Below are positions 43,443 to 53,506 of a DNA stretch of 64,000 nucleotides, in pieces; position 1 is the first letter of the stretch; every line of letters begins with the position of its first letter. The notes beneath the pieces were generated by a model that ran no database searches, had not been told where the DNA came from, and saw only the letters and a list, made by a program, of their open reading frames with translations. Made by a program: the position numbers and the translations under genes. Source of the stretch: Shewanella donghaensis (GTDB taxonomy: Bacteria > Pseudomonadota > Gammaproteobacteria > Enterobacterales > Shewanellaceae); the NCBI RefSeq assembly GCF_007567505.1, contig NZ_CP041783.1, forward strand, positions 2,790,001 through 2,854,000, in the 5' to 3' direction.

Positions 43443-44966
43443 ATGGCTATTGCCTGCGTAAACACCCGTGCCTGTTGCGGCGTAGAAGCACCTAAAGTCA
43501 CCGTTGAAGTTCATCTCAGCAATGGATTGCCCGCATTTAATCTTGTGGGATTACCAGAGACCTCAGTAAAAGAAGCCAGAGAGCGTGTCCGCAGCGCATT
43601 GATCAATGCGGGTTTTGAATTCCCGATGCAGCGAATCACGGTAAATCTAGCTCCAGCTGATTTACCCAAGCAAGGCGGTCGTTATGATTTACCTATCGCT
43701 ATTGGGATTTTAGCCGCCTCAGGGCAAATCCCTCACGCGCAGTTAGCCCAATGTGAATTTATCGGTGAGCTCGCCCTATCAGGGCAAGTCAGACCCTGCA
43801 TCGGTATTCTTCCGGCAATTATCGCAGCTAAAAATCAACAACATGAATTATTCATCCCTTTAGATAACCGCCATGAAGCAGAATTAGTCGGTTACCAAAA
43901 AACGCACCTAGTCGCTCACTTACAAAATCTTGCCGCGTTTATGCATGGACAAGCTAAGCTGCCGCTTGTGGACCAACAACTAGAGTGGTTTGAAGAACCA
44001 TCAACCAAAGAATATTTATGCCTCAGTGAAGTCATTGGTCAATATCAAGCGAAACAAGGTCTTGAAATCGCCGCAGCAGGTGGGCATAACACTCTGTTTA
44101 TTGGCCCTCCAGGCACAGGAAAGAGCATGTTGGCCAATCGGATAATTCCGTTACTGCCCAAGCTTACCTATGAAGAAGCTATCGATGTTGCCGCAATTCA
44201 CTCGGTAGCGGGTCTAAATATCAAACCTCAAGCCTTCTTAGAGCGGCCGTTTCGCGCACCGCATCATACGTGTTCGTCTATATCCCTTGTTGGCGGTGGC
44301 AGTATTCCTAAGCCGGGCGAAATATCACTGGCTCATAGAGGAATTTTGTTTCTTGATGAAATTGCCGAGTTTCCACGTAAGGTTTTAGATTGTTTACGTG
44401 AACCTATGGAATCGGGAGAAGTGGTTATTTCACGGGCTGCCGCAAAAGTCACCTTTTCCAGTCGCTTCCAATTAATTGCTGCGATGAATCCAAGCCCTTG
44501 TGGCGATGTTGAAAACTCCCGTGCGACGCCAGACCAAATTCAACGCTATTTATCGCGCTTATCAGGTCCATTTCTGGATAGGTTTGATCTCACCATTGAA
44601 GTCCCTAAGTTACCCGCCGGTACGCTAACCAAAACTCAAGAAATAGGTGAAAACAGCGAATCTATCGCAAAGCGGGTCAATGCAGCTCGAGAAAAACAAC
44701 TCAGCCGCGCAGGCGTCATTAACTGTGAACTATCGCCGTCGCAGCTAAAGCAACACTTAGCCATGAACCAAGCCGATTTGGAGTTTCTTGAGCAAAGTAT
44801 TCAAAAGTTGGGGCTATCAGTTAGGAGCTTTCATCGGATCCAGCGAGTCTCTAGAACCATTGCAGACTTACAACAATCAAATACCACTGAAAGAAGACAC
44901 ATTGCTCAGGCTTTGGGTTATAGAGCAATGGACAGATTGATGAATCGCTTAAGCCAGCAATACTAA
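43443..44966 (+). CDS. comM: Mg-chelatase-like AAA+ ATPase ComM (YifB)
   Basis: A 507-residue helicase promoting branch migration during natural transformation. The ATG at 43443 is chosen because AAGGA lies seven bases before it. The N-terminal ChlI-like domain (NTRACCGVEAPKVTVEVHLS, then GLPETSVKEARERVRSALIN) is followed by the AAA core with Walker A GPPGTGKS near 222 and Walker B ILFLDEIAEF near 300, and a C-terminal winged domain (SVRSFHRIQRVSRTIADL). E. coli yifB also lies next to the ilv operon. Confidence 0.94.
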   Translation: MAIACVNTRACCGVEAPKVTVEVHLSNGLPAFNLVGLPETSVKEARERVRSALINAGFEFPMQRITVNLAPADLPKQGGRYDLPIAIGILAASGQIPHAQLAQCEFIGELALSGQVRPCIGILPAIIAAKNQQHELFIPLDNRHEAELVGYQKTHLVAHLQNLAAFMHGQAKLPLVDQQLEWFEEPSTKEYLCLSEVIGQYQAKQGLEIAAAGGHNTLFIGPPGTGKSMLANRIIPLLPKLTYEEAIDVAAIHSVAGLNIKPQAFLERPFRAPHHTCSSISLVGGGSIPKPGEISLAHRGILFLDEIAEFPRKVLDCLREPMESGEVVISRAAAKVTFSSRFQLIAAMNPSPCGDVENSRATPDQIQRYLSRLSGPFLDRFDLTIEVPKLPAGTLTKTQEIGENSESIAKRVNAAREKQLSRAGVINCELSPSQLKQHLAMNQADLEFLEQSIQKLGLSVRSFHRIQRVSRTIADLQQSNTTERRHIAQALGYRAMDRLMNRLSQQY

Positions 44967-45097
44967 AATAACTAACCAGCGTCGTTACAGATTGCATCAA
45001 GTGTAATAAAACAACAAAACATGGGATAATATGCTCCAACAGATTGAGCCGAAGGCTATCACGGAGTAACATAAGCCTCCATTTACAGGAGAGCTCG

Positions 45098-45988
45098 ATG
45101 CCGCTGTTTTCAAAAATTAAAGGTTCAATAGCATTTGTATGCTATCTGATAAATACGATTATTTGGGTTACTCCAATATTAATATTCAGTATTTTCAAAA
45201 TCTTACCTATAGATCTCATCCGTAGAATTTGCAGTTATATTTTAGATAATTGTGCGGGAGCCTGGATCAGTGTCAATGGCGTGATTGAAGCTATTTTTCA
45301 TCCTGTAAAGATAAAGTTGAGTGGTGATGATCAGTTTTCAGAGAAAGAATGGTACATGGTAATAGCTAACCATCAATCCTGGGTTGATATTTTAGTTTTA
45401 CAGCGTGTTTTTAATCGAAAAATTCCATTTTTAAAGTTTTTCCTCAAACAAGAACTCATCTATGTTCCAGTGTTAGGTTTAGCCTGGTGGGCTTTAGACT
45501 TTCCTTTTATGCGTCGATATTCGACTGCGCAATTAAAAAAGAATCCTAAGCTTAAGGGAAAAGACATTGAAATCACTCGTCAATCTTGTGCAAAATTTAA
45601 ACACAAACCAGTTAGTGTGATGAATTTTGTTGAAGGAACTCGCTTTCATCCCAAAAAGCACCAAAAACAAGCGTCACCTTTTCAACATTTGTTGAAGCCT
45701 AAAGCAGGTGGAATGGCCTTCGCTTTAGATGCTATGGGTGACCATATTAATAAACTCGTCAATGTCACCATTCATTACCCCAATAAAGTACCAAGCTATT
45801 GGGAATATATTTGTGGTGGTATAAATGAAATACATGTCGATATCCGAGTGTCAGATATACCAGAATCACTTAAGGGTGATTACAGTAAAGACAGAGAGTT
45901 TAAAATTAAATTTCAAGCACAGTTAAATCAAATGTGGTTAGAAAAAGACAAACAAATCAGCATAATGGCTGACACGAAACAATTATAA
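45098..45988 (+). CDS. YihG-like 1-acyl-glycerophosphate acyltransferase (copy 1)
   Basis: A 296-residue PlsC-family enzyme from the ATG at 45098, behind AGGAGAG; 18 upstream in-frame codons are not supported. The N-terminal membrane segment IAFVCYLINTIIWVTPILIF is followed by the catalytic NHQSWVD (H-x4-D) and the substrate motif FVEGTRF. It resembles E. coli YihG. It is followed at 13 bases by a paralogue with the same layout, so the pair arose by tandem duplication. Confidence 0.88.
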   Translation: MPLFSKIKGSIAFVCYLINTIIWVTPILIFSIFKILPIDLIRRICSYILDNCAGAWISVNGVIEAIFHPVKIKLSGDDQFSEKEWYMVIANHQSWVDILVLQRVFNRKIPFLKFFLKQELIYVPVLGLAWWALDFPFMRRYSTAQLKKNPKLKGKDIEITRQSCAKFKHKPVSVMNFVEGTRFHPKKHQKQASPFQHLLKPKAGGMAFALDAMGDHINKLVNVTIHYPNKVPSYWEYICGGINEIHVDIRVSDIPESLKGDYSKDREFKIKFQAQLNQMWLEKDKQISIMADTKQL

Positions 45989-46001
45989 GGTATTCAGCTC
46001 A

Positions 46002-46934
46002 ATGCTAGGTTTTTTACCAGGTCCAATCATCTTTTTTATCAGCAGCTGTTTATTGATCATCAATACTTCATTATGGGCTGGTCTCATTAGTATTGGCGGC
46101 ATCATTAAACTCTTTATTCCATTTAAAGCAGGAAGAAATGCTCTAACCCATCTCATGAACCGCTTTATGTGGGCTTGGGCAACCTGTAATGGCGGGATTT
46201 TACATCTTATCGCCAATGTTGAATGGGATGTTGAAGGCCTAGAAGATCTGGATGAACAAGGTTGGTATTTGCTGATCAGCAATCATGTCAGTGGTTTTGA
46301 TATTGCCGCTCAAACCTATTTATTGAGAAATCATATTCCAATGCTGAAGTTCTTCCTTAAAAAAGAACTCATCTTTGTGCCATTTTTAGGTTTAGGTTGC
46401 TGGGCATTAGACATGCCATTCATGGACAGAACCAGCCCGAAAAAACTCAAAAAGAATCCGAAGCTTAAGGGTAAAGATCTTCAAACAACCCGTAAGGCTT
46501 GCGAAAAGTTTAAACATTTTCCAACATCGATTATTAATTATGTTGAAGGTAGCCGATTCACGCCCGATAAACATAAACGTCAGCAGTCGCCTTATAAGCA
46601 TTTATTAAGACCTAAGGCCGGTGGGATTGCTTTTACCCTTTCTGCAATGGGTGAGCAGTTTACTGGACTGCTCAACATGACATTAGCCTATCCAGATGCT
46701 GACCTAAACGCAAAAGAGGGTGTGTTGTACCAAGTCATGTCAGGCCGGGTTAAAAAAATCATGGTTAGAATTGAGCAAATGCCAGTGCCTAAAGTCGATG
46801 CTGAAGTGTATTTTTCATCGCCGGAAACCCGTGTTGAATTTCAGCGCTGGTTAAACCAAGTGTGGATAGAGAAAGATCAAATATTGGATGATGTCTTCCT
46901 GAAACACAATAACGAGATTTCATCCAAAAAGTAA
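46002..46934 (+). CDS. YihG-like acyltransferase (copy 2)
   Basis: 310 residues with the same layout as the preceding gene: an N-terminal membrane segment, then NHVSGFD (H-x4-D), LKFFLKKELIFVPFLGL, the YVEGSRF motif and LRPKAGGIAF. The two proteins share long stretches (for example KKNPKLKGKD) but differ in the catalytic block (SGF against SWV), which may reflect different acyl acceptors. A terminator follows. Confidence 0.88.
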   Translation: MLGFLPGPIIFFISSCLLIINTSLWAGLISIGGIIKLFIPFKAGRNALTHLMNRFMWAWATCNGGILHLIANVEWDVEGLEDLDEQGWYLLISNHVSGFDIAAQTYLLRNHIPMLKFFLKKELIFVPFLGLGCWALDMPFMDRTSPKKLKKNPKLKGKDLQTTRKACEKFKHFPTSIINYVEGSRFTPDKHKRQQSPYKHLLRPKAGGIAFTLSAMGEQFTGLLNMTLAYPDADLNAKEGVLYQVMSGRVKKIMVRIEQMPVPKVDAEVYFSSPETRVEFQRWLNQVWIEKDQILDDVFLKHNNEISSKK

Positions 46935-46948
46935 CCGATGACTTAATG

Positions 46949-46979
46949 AAAAAAACACGCTATTTAGCGTGTTTTTTTG
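46949..46979 (+). terminator. Intrinsic terminator after the acyltransferase pair
   Basis: AAACACGCTA and TAGCGTGTTT form a stem followed by seven Ts, 15 bases after the stop of the second acyltransferase gene. Confidence 0.88.
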
Positions 46980-47254
46980 TTTAAATTACGTGCAATTTTA
47001 AGAACTAGGTTAAACTGACAACAAGCCTACAACATGGCGGTTCCCAACAAACTGAAATGTAATTTGAAATAAAGTACATAGCTAGCGTAAGATGCTCTAT
47101 ATACATGATTGAAACTATACGAAGTTGTTTTTTAAATATGCAAGATACACTTTTTAGCGCTTCCGTGTTGATATGATTGTTAAATTATAAAATATGACTA
47201 ACAATATGCTATTTAGCATCATTCTTTGCCATCCTAAAAAATTATAGGTGCAGA
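46980..47254 (+). other. AT-rich region before the large sensor gene
   Basis: After the terminator, about 275 bases carry no gene that I can support. The promoter of the downstream sensor gene should be here; I see only weak candidates (a TTGATA near 47170), so none is called. Confidence 0.4.
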
Positions 47255-50200
47255 TTGAATTTACGTTTTCCTTCAGCTTTGACATTTTTTTTGTGTATTT
47301 TGATCATGCTTACGTCAATGTCAGCATCGGTTTATGCCATAACACCAAAAAATGACAACCATCTACTGTCATTTGAACAATTTGAAGCTGCCAATGATTT
47401 AAATCAAAACTCCGTCACCAAACTGTTTATGGACAAAGCCGGTATGCTTTGGGTCGGTACCCAGGATGGCTTACACAGCTATAACGGTATCAAATTCGAT
47501 ATTTTTCAACATGACACAACCAATCCCAATAGCCTTGTTGGCAACTTCATTATTGATATTTTACAGTCATCCGATGATGACCTGTGGGTAGCGACTTACT
47601 CCCAAGGTTTAAGCCGCTTCAACCTTAATACAGGCGAGTTTACTAATTACGGCATTGAACAAGGGTTAACTGATTTAAACCTCACAGAAATAACCCTAAT
47701 AGGTGATAGCTTATGGATTGGCACGCATTCAGGCTTATTTACCCTGTCACTGAAAACCAATAAAATATCTAAAATTGGCCTAAGCAACACTATTGACCCA
47801 CACATCACCAGTGTCGCTAACGTTGATAATAAGTACATTTTTGTTGGTACTGAGCGCAGTGGCACCTTTGCAATCGATAGTAATACCATTATTCGCCTTG
47901 ATATCGCAGCAGAGCTTCGAGTTAATAGTATAAAAACCAATCCTAATGACGGTTCTGTATGGCTAGCGATTAGCAATAAATTGATCCGTTATGACCTTAA
48001 CACCCACGCCAAAAGTATCATTTGGGAAAATGAACAACCGACTATTTTTAATGAAATTAGAGATTTCGTCATTAATGGTAATGAACAAGTATGGGCGATT
48101 GGTGCTAACTCAGGTTTAATACAGCTCGACTTAATCAATGATGAATGGCGCAGTAGAATACATAAATATGATCCAAATAGTCGCCAATCTATTAGCGAAA
48201 ATAACCTACAAAGCATTATGCTAGCCAATGACGGAACCTTATGGCTTGGGACCCGTTTTTCAGGGATAAATAAATTAAACCTCAACCAAGTTTACTTTAA
48301 CCACATCTACGAAATGCATCCTTCAATGCCTAAAATGGCTAATATGATCCGCTCTATTTTTCGTGATGACAGACAAAGACTTTGGATTGGTACGGAAAGC
48401 GCTGGCTTAAAACTATTTGATGAGCAACAAGGTGAATTTTACTATTACAATGACCTGTTTGCTAAGGCACTCAACCTTCAAGAAGAAGAACTGTATTTAA
48501 CAGTTCACAAAATTAGCCAAACAGATGATGGCTACTTATGGTTTGCTACAGATCACGGCCTTGCTAGGCTAAGCCCAGATCAACAACTCACATTTTTATC
48601 TGTTTTAGATAATAACGATCCGAATAGTTTATCTATACGCGATATGGTTCTCGATACTCAACTAAGACTTTGGGTTGCCAGCAGCAATGGACTGTATTTT
48701 GTGTTGCCAGGAGAAGATATTCTCCACAAATATAACTTCGACTTCCAGAGTGATTTCTCTCCTTCTAATCTATTCATTCTTTCCATGGAATATCACAACG
48801 ATAGCCTGTGGTTAGGCACGATGGCAGGATTAGTTAGACTCAAGCCTGATGCTAAAGAGTTAACCTTAAAAAGTCGTCAGTTAGCTGATAAGTCAACCCT
48901 GAGTGATAATCGTATAAGAGACTTTATCATCACTCAAACCGGTGAATTTTTAATGGCAACCCACAGTGGTGTCGATAAAATAATAGAAACCGCTGATGGC
49001 CAACTTCAGTTTGAAGCATTAAGTGAGAACTTAAAGCAACACACTATCTATGCCATCCTAGAAGATAAAGCACAAAATCTTTGGCTGAGTACTAATTCAG
49101 GTTTAGCCCGTATCAACCCTGATTTAGAGTATATATTTTTTAATCAATACGATGGGGTGCAAGCAAGCGAATTTAATGGCGGCGTGAAATTCAAGGAAAA
49201 AAACGGTGACTTATGGTTTGGCGGCATTAATGGCCTGAATCATTTTAATCCGCTATCTGTTCCAGTAGAAAGGCCAAATATCAAGCTTGCTTTGACCAGT
49301 TATGACTTTGGTGAGTCCCATTTCCCACAATTCAATTTACAAACGACTCCATTATTACAAATGCCTTATGAAGACAATGATATTAGCTTTCAAGTCAGTG
49401 CACTGGACTTTAACTACCCAGGTTTTGAACAATTAAGTTACCAACTCCTCGGTCGAGATGATCACTGGATTGAATTAAGTCAATCGAATGACATTACTTT
49501 TTCAAACTTGGCACCTAAAGATTATGAATTGTTAGTACGCTATACGCTAACGGATAACCCTTACACACAACCACCATTAAGTATTAAATTTACCGTTGTT
49601 CCACCGTTTTATCTAAGCAAAGCAGCCTATGTTATTTACGGCCTTGCCATCATGTTATTACTGACATTTTTCATCTATTTGAAACAACTGAAACGTGAAA
49701 AACAACGTGAATTTGAAATGAGCATCAGAGCCTCAGAAGAACGATTAAAGTTGGCGTTATGGGCATCTGGCGATGGCATGTGGGATTGGAATATTCGCGA
49801 GAATAAAGTCTACCGCACCAACATGGCCTCCTCCCAACCCAAAGATGGTGATGATCAGGCGCTGATTAATAATATTCACCCTGAAGATAAAGACCGAGTG
49901 ACCAAGTTACTTAACCATCACTTGGAAGGCAAAGTTGAATTCTTTGAAGCTGAATATCGTGTAGAAAAACAGCCAGGGAAATGGATTTGGTTGATTGATC
50001 GCGGCAAAGTGGTTGAATGGGATCAGCAAGATAGACCGGTCAGAATGGCGGGAACTCATAAAGATATTACTGTCAGAAAAGAAACTGAAAACGAACTCAA
50101 GCTTTCAACTCAAGTTTTACACAGTATGAATGAAGCTGTGGTTGTCGGAGAGCTAGACTACCGAGTGCGTACTGTAAATCCAGCATTTAGCCGTATTACG

Positions 50201-51772
50201 GGATTTTCTCCTGAAGTCATAGCAGGTAAACACTTCTTATATTTAGCCCACGGACACCGTTCTCACGAGTTTTATCACAATGTTGAACTACAACTCTTAA
50301 GGAAGAAGCACTGGGCTGGCGAGATCCATATTCGCACCAAAGATAAAAAAGGTATTTTGGCCTGGCTTGAGATTAACCAAGTCATCGATACTAAAGGTGA
50401 AACCAGTCATTTTGTGGCGGTATTTACCGATATCACCTCACGTAAAAAAGCCGAAGAAGATTTACGGATTTTAGCCAATTTTGATCCGCTAACAGGCTTG
50501 CCCAACCGCACATTATTCCAAGACAGACTTAATCAAGCCGTAACCAAAGCCCATCGTTCAAAATCGATAGTGGCGTTATTCTTTTTGGATTTAGATCGCT
50601 TTAAGCACATTAACGACTCTATGGGACACCATATTGGCGACTTATTGTTAAAAGCTGTGGCGATTCGATTACAAAACTCAGTACGTGATGGCGATACCGT
50701 CGCGCGCCTTGGCGGCGATGAGTTTACGATTATTTTGGAAGGCATTGCCAAATTAAAATCAGTAACTATTATTGCCGATAAAGTCCTAAACGCCTTTAAA
50801 AAGCCTTTCTTACTCGAAGACAAAAATATTACTGTATCACCATCAATTGGTATCAGCCTTTATCCCAATGATGCCGATGATACGACCTCTCTCATTAAAT
50901 ATGCAGATACGGCGATGTATCATGCTAAGTCCTTAGGTCGCAATAACTTCCAGTTTTATACCAAGGATTTAAATAAGTATGCCACCCGTCATGTGGAACT
51001 AGAAGCGGGCCTAAAAGAAGCTATTCAAAAAAATGAGATGTTCCTGGTATACCAGCCTAAATTTGATATTCAAACCAAGCGTATTATTGGCGTAGAAGCC
51101 CTATTGCGATGGGAAAGTAAAACCCTTGGCTTTATATCACCCGTTGAATTTATTCCATTAGCGGAAGAAACCGGGATGATTAATGCCATTGGGCATTGGG
51201 CGATTGATCAAGCCTGTAATCAGTTAGCAAGCTGGCATAGACAGGGGTTTGAGCATATTTCAGTGGCGGTCAACCTATCCGCAAGGCAGCTAAAAGCTGA
51301 CATTATTTCCACCATTGAGGTGGCTCTTGCGGTTTCTGGACTACCAGCAAGCGCATTAGAATTAGAACTAACAGAATCAATGATCATGGGTAACCCACAG
51401 GATTCAGTCACGGTCCTGTCACAGCTAAAAGCCCTTGGACTCACGATTGCCATTGATGACTTTGGTACGGGATACTCAAGCCTCAGTTACCTAAAACGCT
51501 TCCCTATCGATACTTTAAAAGTGGATAGAGAATTTGTCCGCGATATTATTGAAGATCCTGATGATGCCGCCATCACCTGCGCGATTATTACCTTGGCACA
51601 CAGCCTAGAACTTAATGTAGTAGCAGAAGGCGTAGAAACACAAGAGCAGCTTGATTTCTTAAAGCATGAAGGTTGTGATCAAGTACAGGGCTTCTTACTC
51701 AGTAAACCCCTTAGTGCTGAGGATTGTCTGGAAAGAATTAAGCTCGATAAGCAACAAGCGGATCAAGTTTAA
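47255..51772 (+). CDS. Beta-propeller sensor with PAS-PAS-GGDEF-EAL output
   Basis: A 1505-residue inner-membrane c-di-GMP protein. A signal or anchor segment (about 8-28) is followed by a periplasmic two-component-type propeller with many Reg_prop repeats (MLWVGTQDGLHSYNG, LWLGTRFSGINKL, LWIGTESAGLKL), a Y_Y_Y domain (about 690-780), a membrane segment (about 790-808, AAYVIYGLAIMLLLTFFIYL), two PAS domains, GGDEF and EAL. GGDEF is intact ([13 protein letters not shown]) with an I-site RDGD. EAL is intact (GVEALLRW, DDFGTGYSSL, VVAEGVET). Both synthesis and breakdown are therefore possible. The start is TTG 47255 behind AGGTG. The ligand is unknown. Confidence 0.9.
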   Translation: MNLRFPSALTFFLCILIMLTSMSASVYAITPKNDNHLLSFEQFEAANDLNQNSVTKLFMDKAGMLWVGTQDGLHSYNGIKFDIFQHDTTNPNSLVGNFIIDILQSSDDDLWVATYSQGLSRFNLNTGEFTNYGIEQGLTDLNLTEITLIGDSLWIGTHSGLFTLSLKTNKISKIGLSNTIDPHITSVANVDNKYIFVGTERSGTFAIDSNTIIRLDIAAELRVNSIKTNPNDGSVWLAISNKLIRYDLNTHAKSIIWENEQPTIFNEIRDFVINGNEQVWAIGANSGLIQLDLINDEWRSRIHKYDPNSRQSISENNLQSIMLANDGTLWLGTRFSGINKLNLNQVYFNHIYEMHPSMPKMANMIRSIFRDDRQRLWIGTESAGLKLFDEQQGEFYYYNDLFAKALNLQEEELYLTVHKISQTDDGYLWFATDHGLARLSPDQQLTFLSVLDNNDPNSLSIRDMVLDTQLRLWVASSNGLYFVLPGEDILHKYNFDFQSDFSPSNLFILSMEYHNDSLWLGTMAGLVRLKPDAKELTLKSRQLADKSTLSDNRIRDFIITQTGEFLMATHSGVDKIIETADGQLQFEALSENLKQHTIYAILEDKAQNLWLSTNSGLARINPDLEYIFFNQYDGVQASEFNGGVKFKEKNGDLWFGGINGLNHFNPLSVPVERPNIKLALTSYDFGESHFPQFNLQTTPLLQMPYEDNDISFQVSALDFNYPGFEQLSYQLLGRDDHWIELSQSNDITFSNLAPKDYELLVRYTLTDNPYTQPPLSIKFTVVPPFYLSKAAYVIYGLAIMLLLTFFIYLKQLKREKQREFEMSIRASEERLKLALWASGDGMWDWNIRENKVYRTNMASSQPKDGDDQALINNIHPEDKDRVTKLLNHHLEGKVEFFEAEYRVEKQPGKWIWLIDRGKVVEWDQQDRPVRMAGTHKDITVRKETENELKLSTQVLHSMNEAVVVGELDYRVRTVNPAFSRITGFSPEVIAGKHFLYLAHGHRSHEFYHNVELQLLRKKHWAGEIHIRTKDKKGILAWLEINQVIDTKGETSHFVAVFTDITSRKKAEEDLRILANFDPLTGLPNRTLFQDRLNQAVTKAHRSKSIVALFFLDLDRFKHINDSMGHHIGDLLLKAVAIRLQNSVRDGDTVARLGGDEFTIILEGIAKLKSVTIIADKVLNAFKKPFLLEDKNITVSPSIGISLYPNDADDTTSLIKYADTAMYHAKSLGRNNFQFYTKDLNKYATRHVELEAGLKEAIQKNEMFLVYQPKFDIQTKRIIGVEALLRWESKTLGFISPVEFIPLAEETGMINAIGHWAIDQACNQLASWHRQGFEHISVAVNLSARQLKADIISTIEVALAVSGLPASALELELTESMIMGNPQDSVTVLSQLKALGLTIAIDDFGTGYSSLSYLKRFPIDTLKVDREFVRDIIEDPDDAAITCAIITLAHSLELNVVAEGVETQEQLDFLKHEGCDQVQGFLLSKPLSAEDCLERIKLDKQQADQV

Positions 51773-51801
51773 AGTCCGTTAATCAGCATATTCAACACAA
51801 T

Positions 51802-51830
51802 AAAAAAGGCTCATATTGAGCCTTTTTTTG
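51802..51830 (+). terminator. Terminator after the GGDEF-EAL gene
   Basis: AAAAGGCTCA and TGAGCCTTTT form a stem with an A-run before and a T-run after. It lies between convergent genes and may serve both. Confidence 0.85.
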
Positions 51831-51853
51831 ATTGTATCAATAATGCCAATATT

Positions 51854-52945
51854 CTACAGCGCGACTCTTTCTACGCGCTTAACCCAGCCTTCAGGGCCTG
51901 CTAACTCACCATTTTGTAATTGAGTGAATATTTGATAGATACGCTTGATACAAGGTCCAACTTCACCATCGCCAACAGTAACGATACGGCCATCTTCAAA
52001 GATATATGACCCAACTGGCGATACAACCGCTGCAGTACCAAATCCACCAGCCTCAACAATTTCACCCGCTTCAATGTCAGCGATAAATTGATCTAACATA
52101 ATCGTTTCTTGGCGAACTTCACAACCCAGTAAATGCCCTATTTCAAGCATTGATTGAGAGGTGATTGATTTTAAAATGGTATCAGTAAACGTTGGAATGA
52201 TGACAGTGCCATCTTTCAGGATATGAAAGTGGTTCATTGCGCCCACTTCTTCAATCTGTTTATTGTTGGCATCAAGATATAACACTTGCGCAGCGCCATA
52301 TTCAGCTGCCGCTTGGCCCGCTCTTAAAGATGCCGCGTAGTTACCAGCCGCTTTTGACGCGCCTGTGCCGCCAGAAACAGCACGATGGAATTTTTTACTG
52401 ATCAACAAACGAATCGCTTTGCTCACTCCGTCAGCATAATACGCACCGCTCGGGCTTAATATCACGCAGAAGGTAAAGTTTAAGCTTGGGCTAACAGATA
52501 AACGGTCTTCAGTGGCGAAAATGAATGGACGGATATACAAACACGCACCATCTTGCATTGGGAACCAAAGTCTATCGACATCGATTAACGCGTTAATCGC
52601 TTGAAGTTGTTTATCTTCATCAAGGTTAGGGATACAAAGAATATCGGCCGAATTATTTAAACGTTGGGCATTTTTATCTAATCTAAAAGTATAGATTTCG
52701 CCATCATCATGTTTAAAGGCTTTGGCGCCTTCAAAGATAGATTGACCATAATGCAGAGCAATTGCCCCTGGAGCCACTTGAAAAGGCGCATAAGGTTCGA
52801 TGCGTGGATCGCACCATTGGCCATCACGATAATCCATTAAAAACATATGATCGGTTCTGAGGTTACCAAAGCCAACATTACCTTCTGGTTGAAACTGCTC
52901 AGTACGACGCGACGATGCCGATTTTAAATTATATTTGATGTCCAT
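51854..52945 (-). CDS. Branched-chain aminotransferase, class IV type II (second BCAT)
   Basis: A 363-residue PLP transaminase from the ATG at 52945, six bases behind AAGGTGG; the open frame extends 19 codons further without support. The active-site Lys is in GGTGASKAAGNYAASL. Segments ALHYGQSIFEGAKAF and EEVGAMNHFHIL are typical of the larger BCAT group, about 50 residues longer than E. coli-type IlvE. It is redundant with, or catabolic compared with, the ilvE in the biosynthetic operon (inference). Confidence 0.92.
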   Translation of the reverse strand: MDIKYNLKSASSRRTEQFQPEGNVGFGNLRTDHMFLMDYRDGQWCDPRIEPYAPFQVAPGAIALHYGQSIFEGAKAFKHDDGEIYTFRLDKNAQRLNNSADILCIPNLDEDKQLQAINALIDVDRLWFPMQDGACLYIRPFIFATEDRLSVSPSLNFTFCVILSPSGAYYADGVSKAIRLLISKKFHRAVSGGTGASKAAGNYAASLRAGQAAAEYGAAQVLYLDANNKQIEEVGAMNHFHILKDGTVIIPTFTDTILKSITSQSMLEIGHLLGCEVRQETIMLDQFIADIEAGEIVEAGGFGTAAVVSPVGSYIFEDGRIVTVGDGEVGPCIKRIYQIFTQLQNGELAGPEGWVKRVERVAL

Positions 52946-53305
52946 TTGATACCACCTTGAAAACAGAGATAGCAGACTATGAATCATCAGTTGTAAAGTC
53001 AAGCAAATGGATAAAGTGGAGTTAATTTAAGCGTCAATAGAAGTTCACGATAATGAAAACGGTAAAAAACAGTCAATTCTTGGTGATAACTTGATGGGAT
53101 GAAAGTGTTAAAACAATGATGCCAAGATAAATTATGCGAATATTTACTATTGAAAAACACCGATTCAAATCAATAGATCAATAAAGCTTATGAAATAGTA
53201 GTAAAAGTCGTTCTTTTTTTAATCACTTAACAAAATTGTCTATTCCTTAAACCCCAGTCGCTGCTAGAATCACCACTCCATCCAGAAACTATTAGGACTC
53301 CCAAT
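52946..53305. other. BCAT-zapB divergent intergenic region
   Basis: Three hundred and sixty bases between divergent genes with no supported coding sequence. It contains the BCAT promoter candidate described separately. On the + side AGGA lies eight bases before the zapB ATG. No further structure was recognised. Confidence 0.4.
52974..53002 (-). promoter_or_regulatory. Promoter candidate of the second BCAT gene
   Basis: On the minus strand: -35 TTGACT (52997-53002), a 17-bp spacer, -10 TAGTCT (52974-52979). It lies about 29 bases before the ATG. Confidence 0.4.
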
Positions 53306-53506
53306 ATGAGCCTTGAATTACTGTCCCAACTGGAAGCCAAAATCCAGGCAACTCTTGAAAATGCTGAGCTACTAAAAATGGAGCTTGAAGAAGAGAAGCA
53401 AAAGAATGCTCAATTGACTGAGTCTAATCAGCAATTGCAACAAGACCTAAACTCTTGGAACGACAAAGTTAACGGCCTTGTTGGTCTGCTAAATAGCGAA
53501 AGCTAA
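53306..53506 (+). CDS. zapB: Cell division protein ZapB
   Basis: A 66-residue coiled-coil protein, [20 protein letters not shown], with almost continuous heptads through residue 60. It resembles E. coli ZapB (MSLEVFEKLEAKVQQAID) and stabilises the Z-ring. The ATG has AGGA upstream. Its stop codon overlaps the stop of the convergent ytfK-like gene by two bases, and its terminator lies inside that gene. Confidence 0.9.
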   Translation: MSLELLSQLEAKIQATLENAELLKMELEEEKQKNAQLTESNQQLQQDLNSWNDKVNGLVGLLNSES

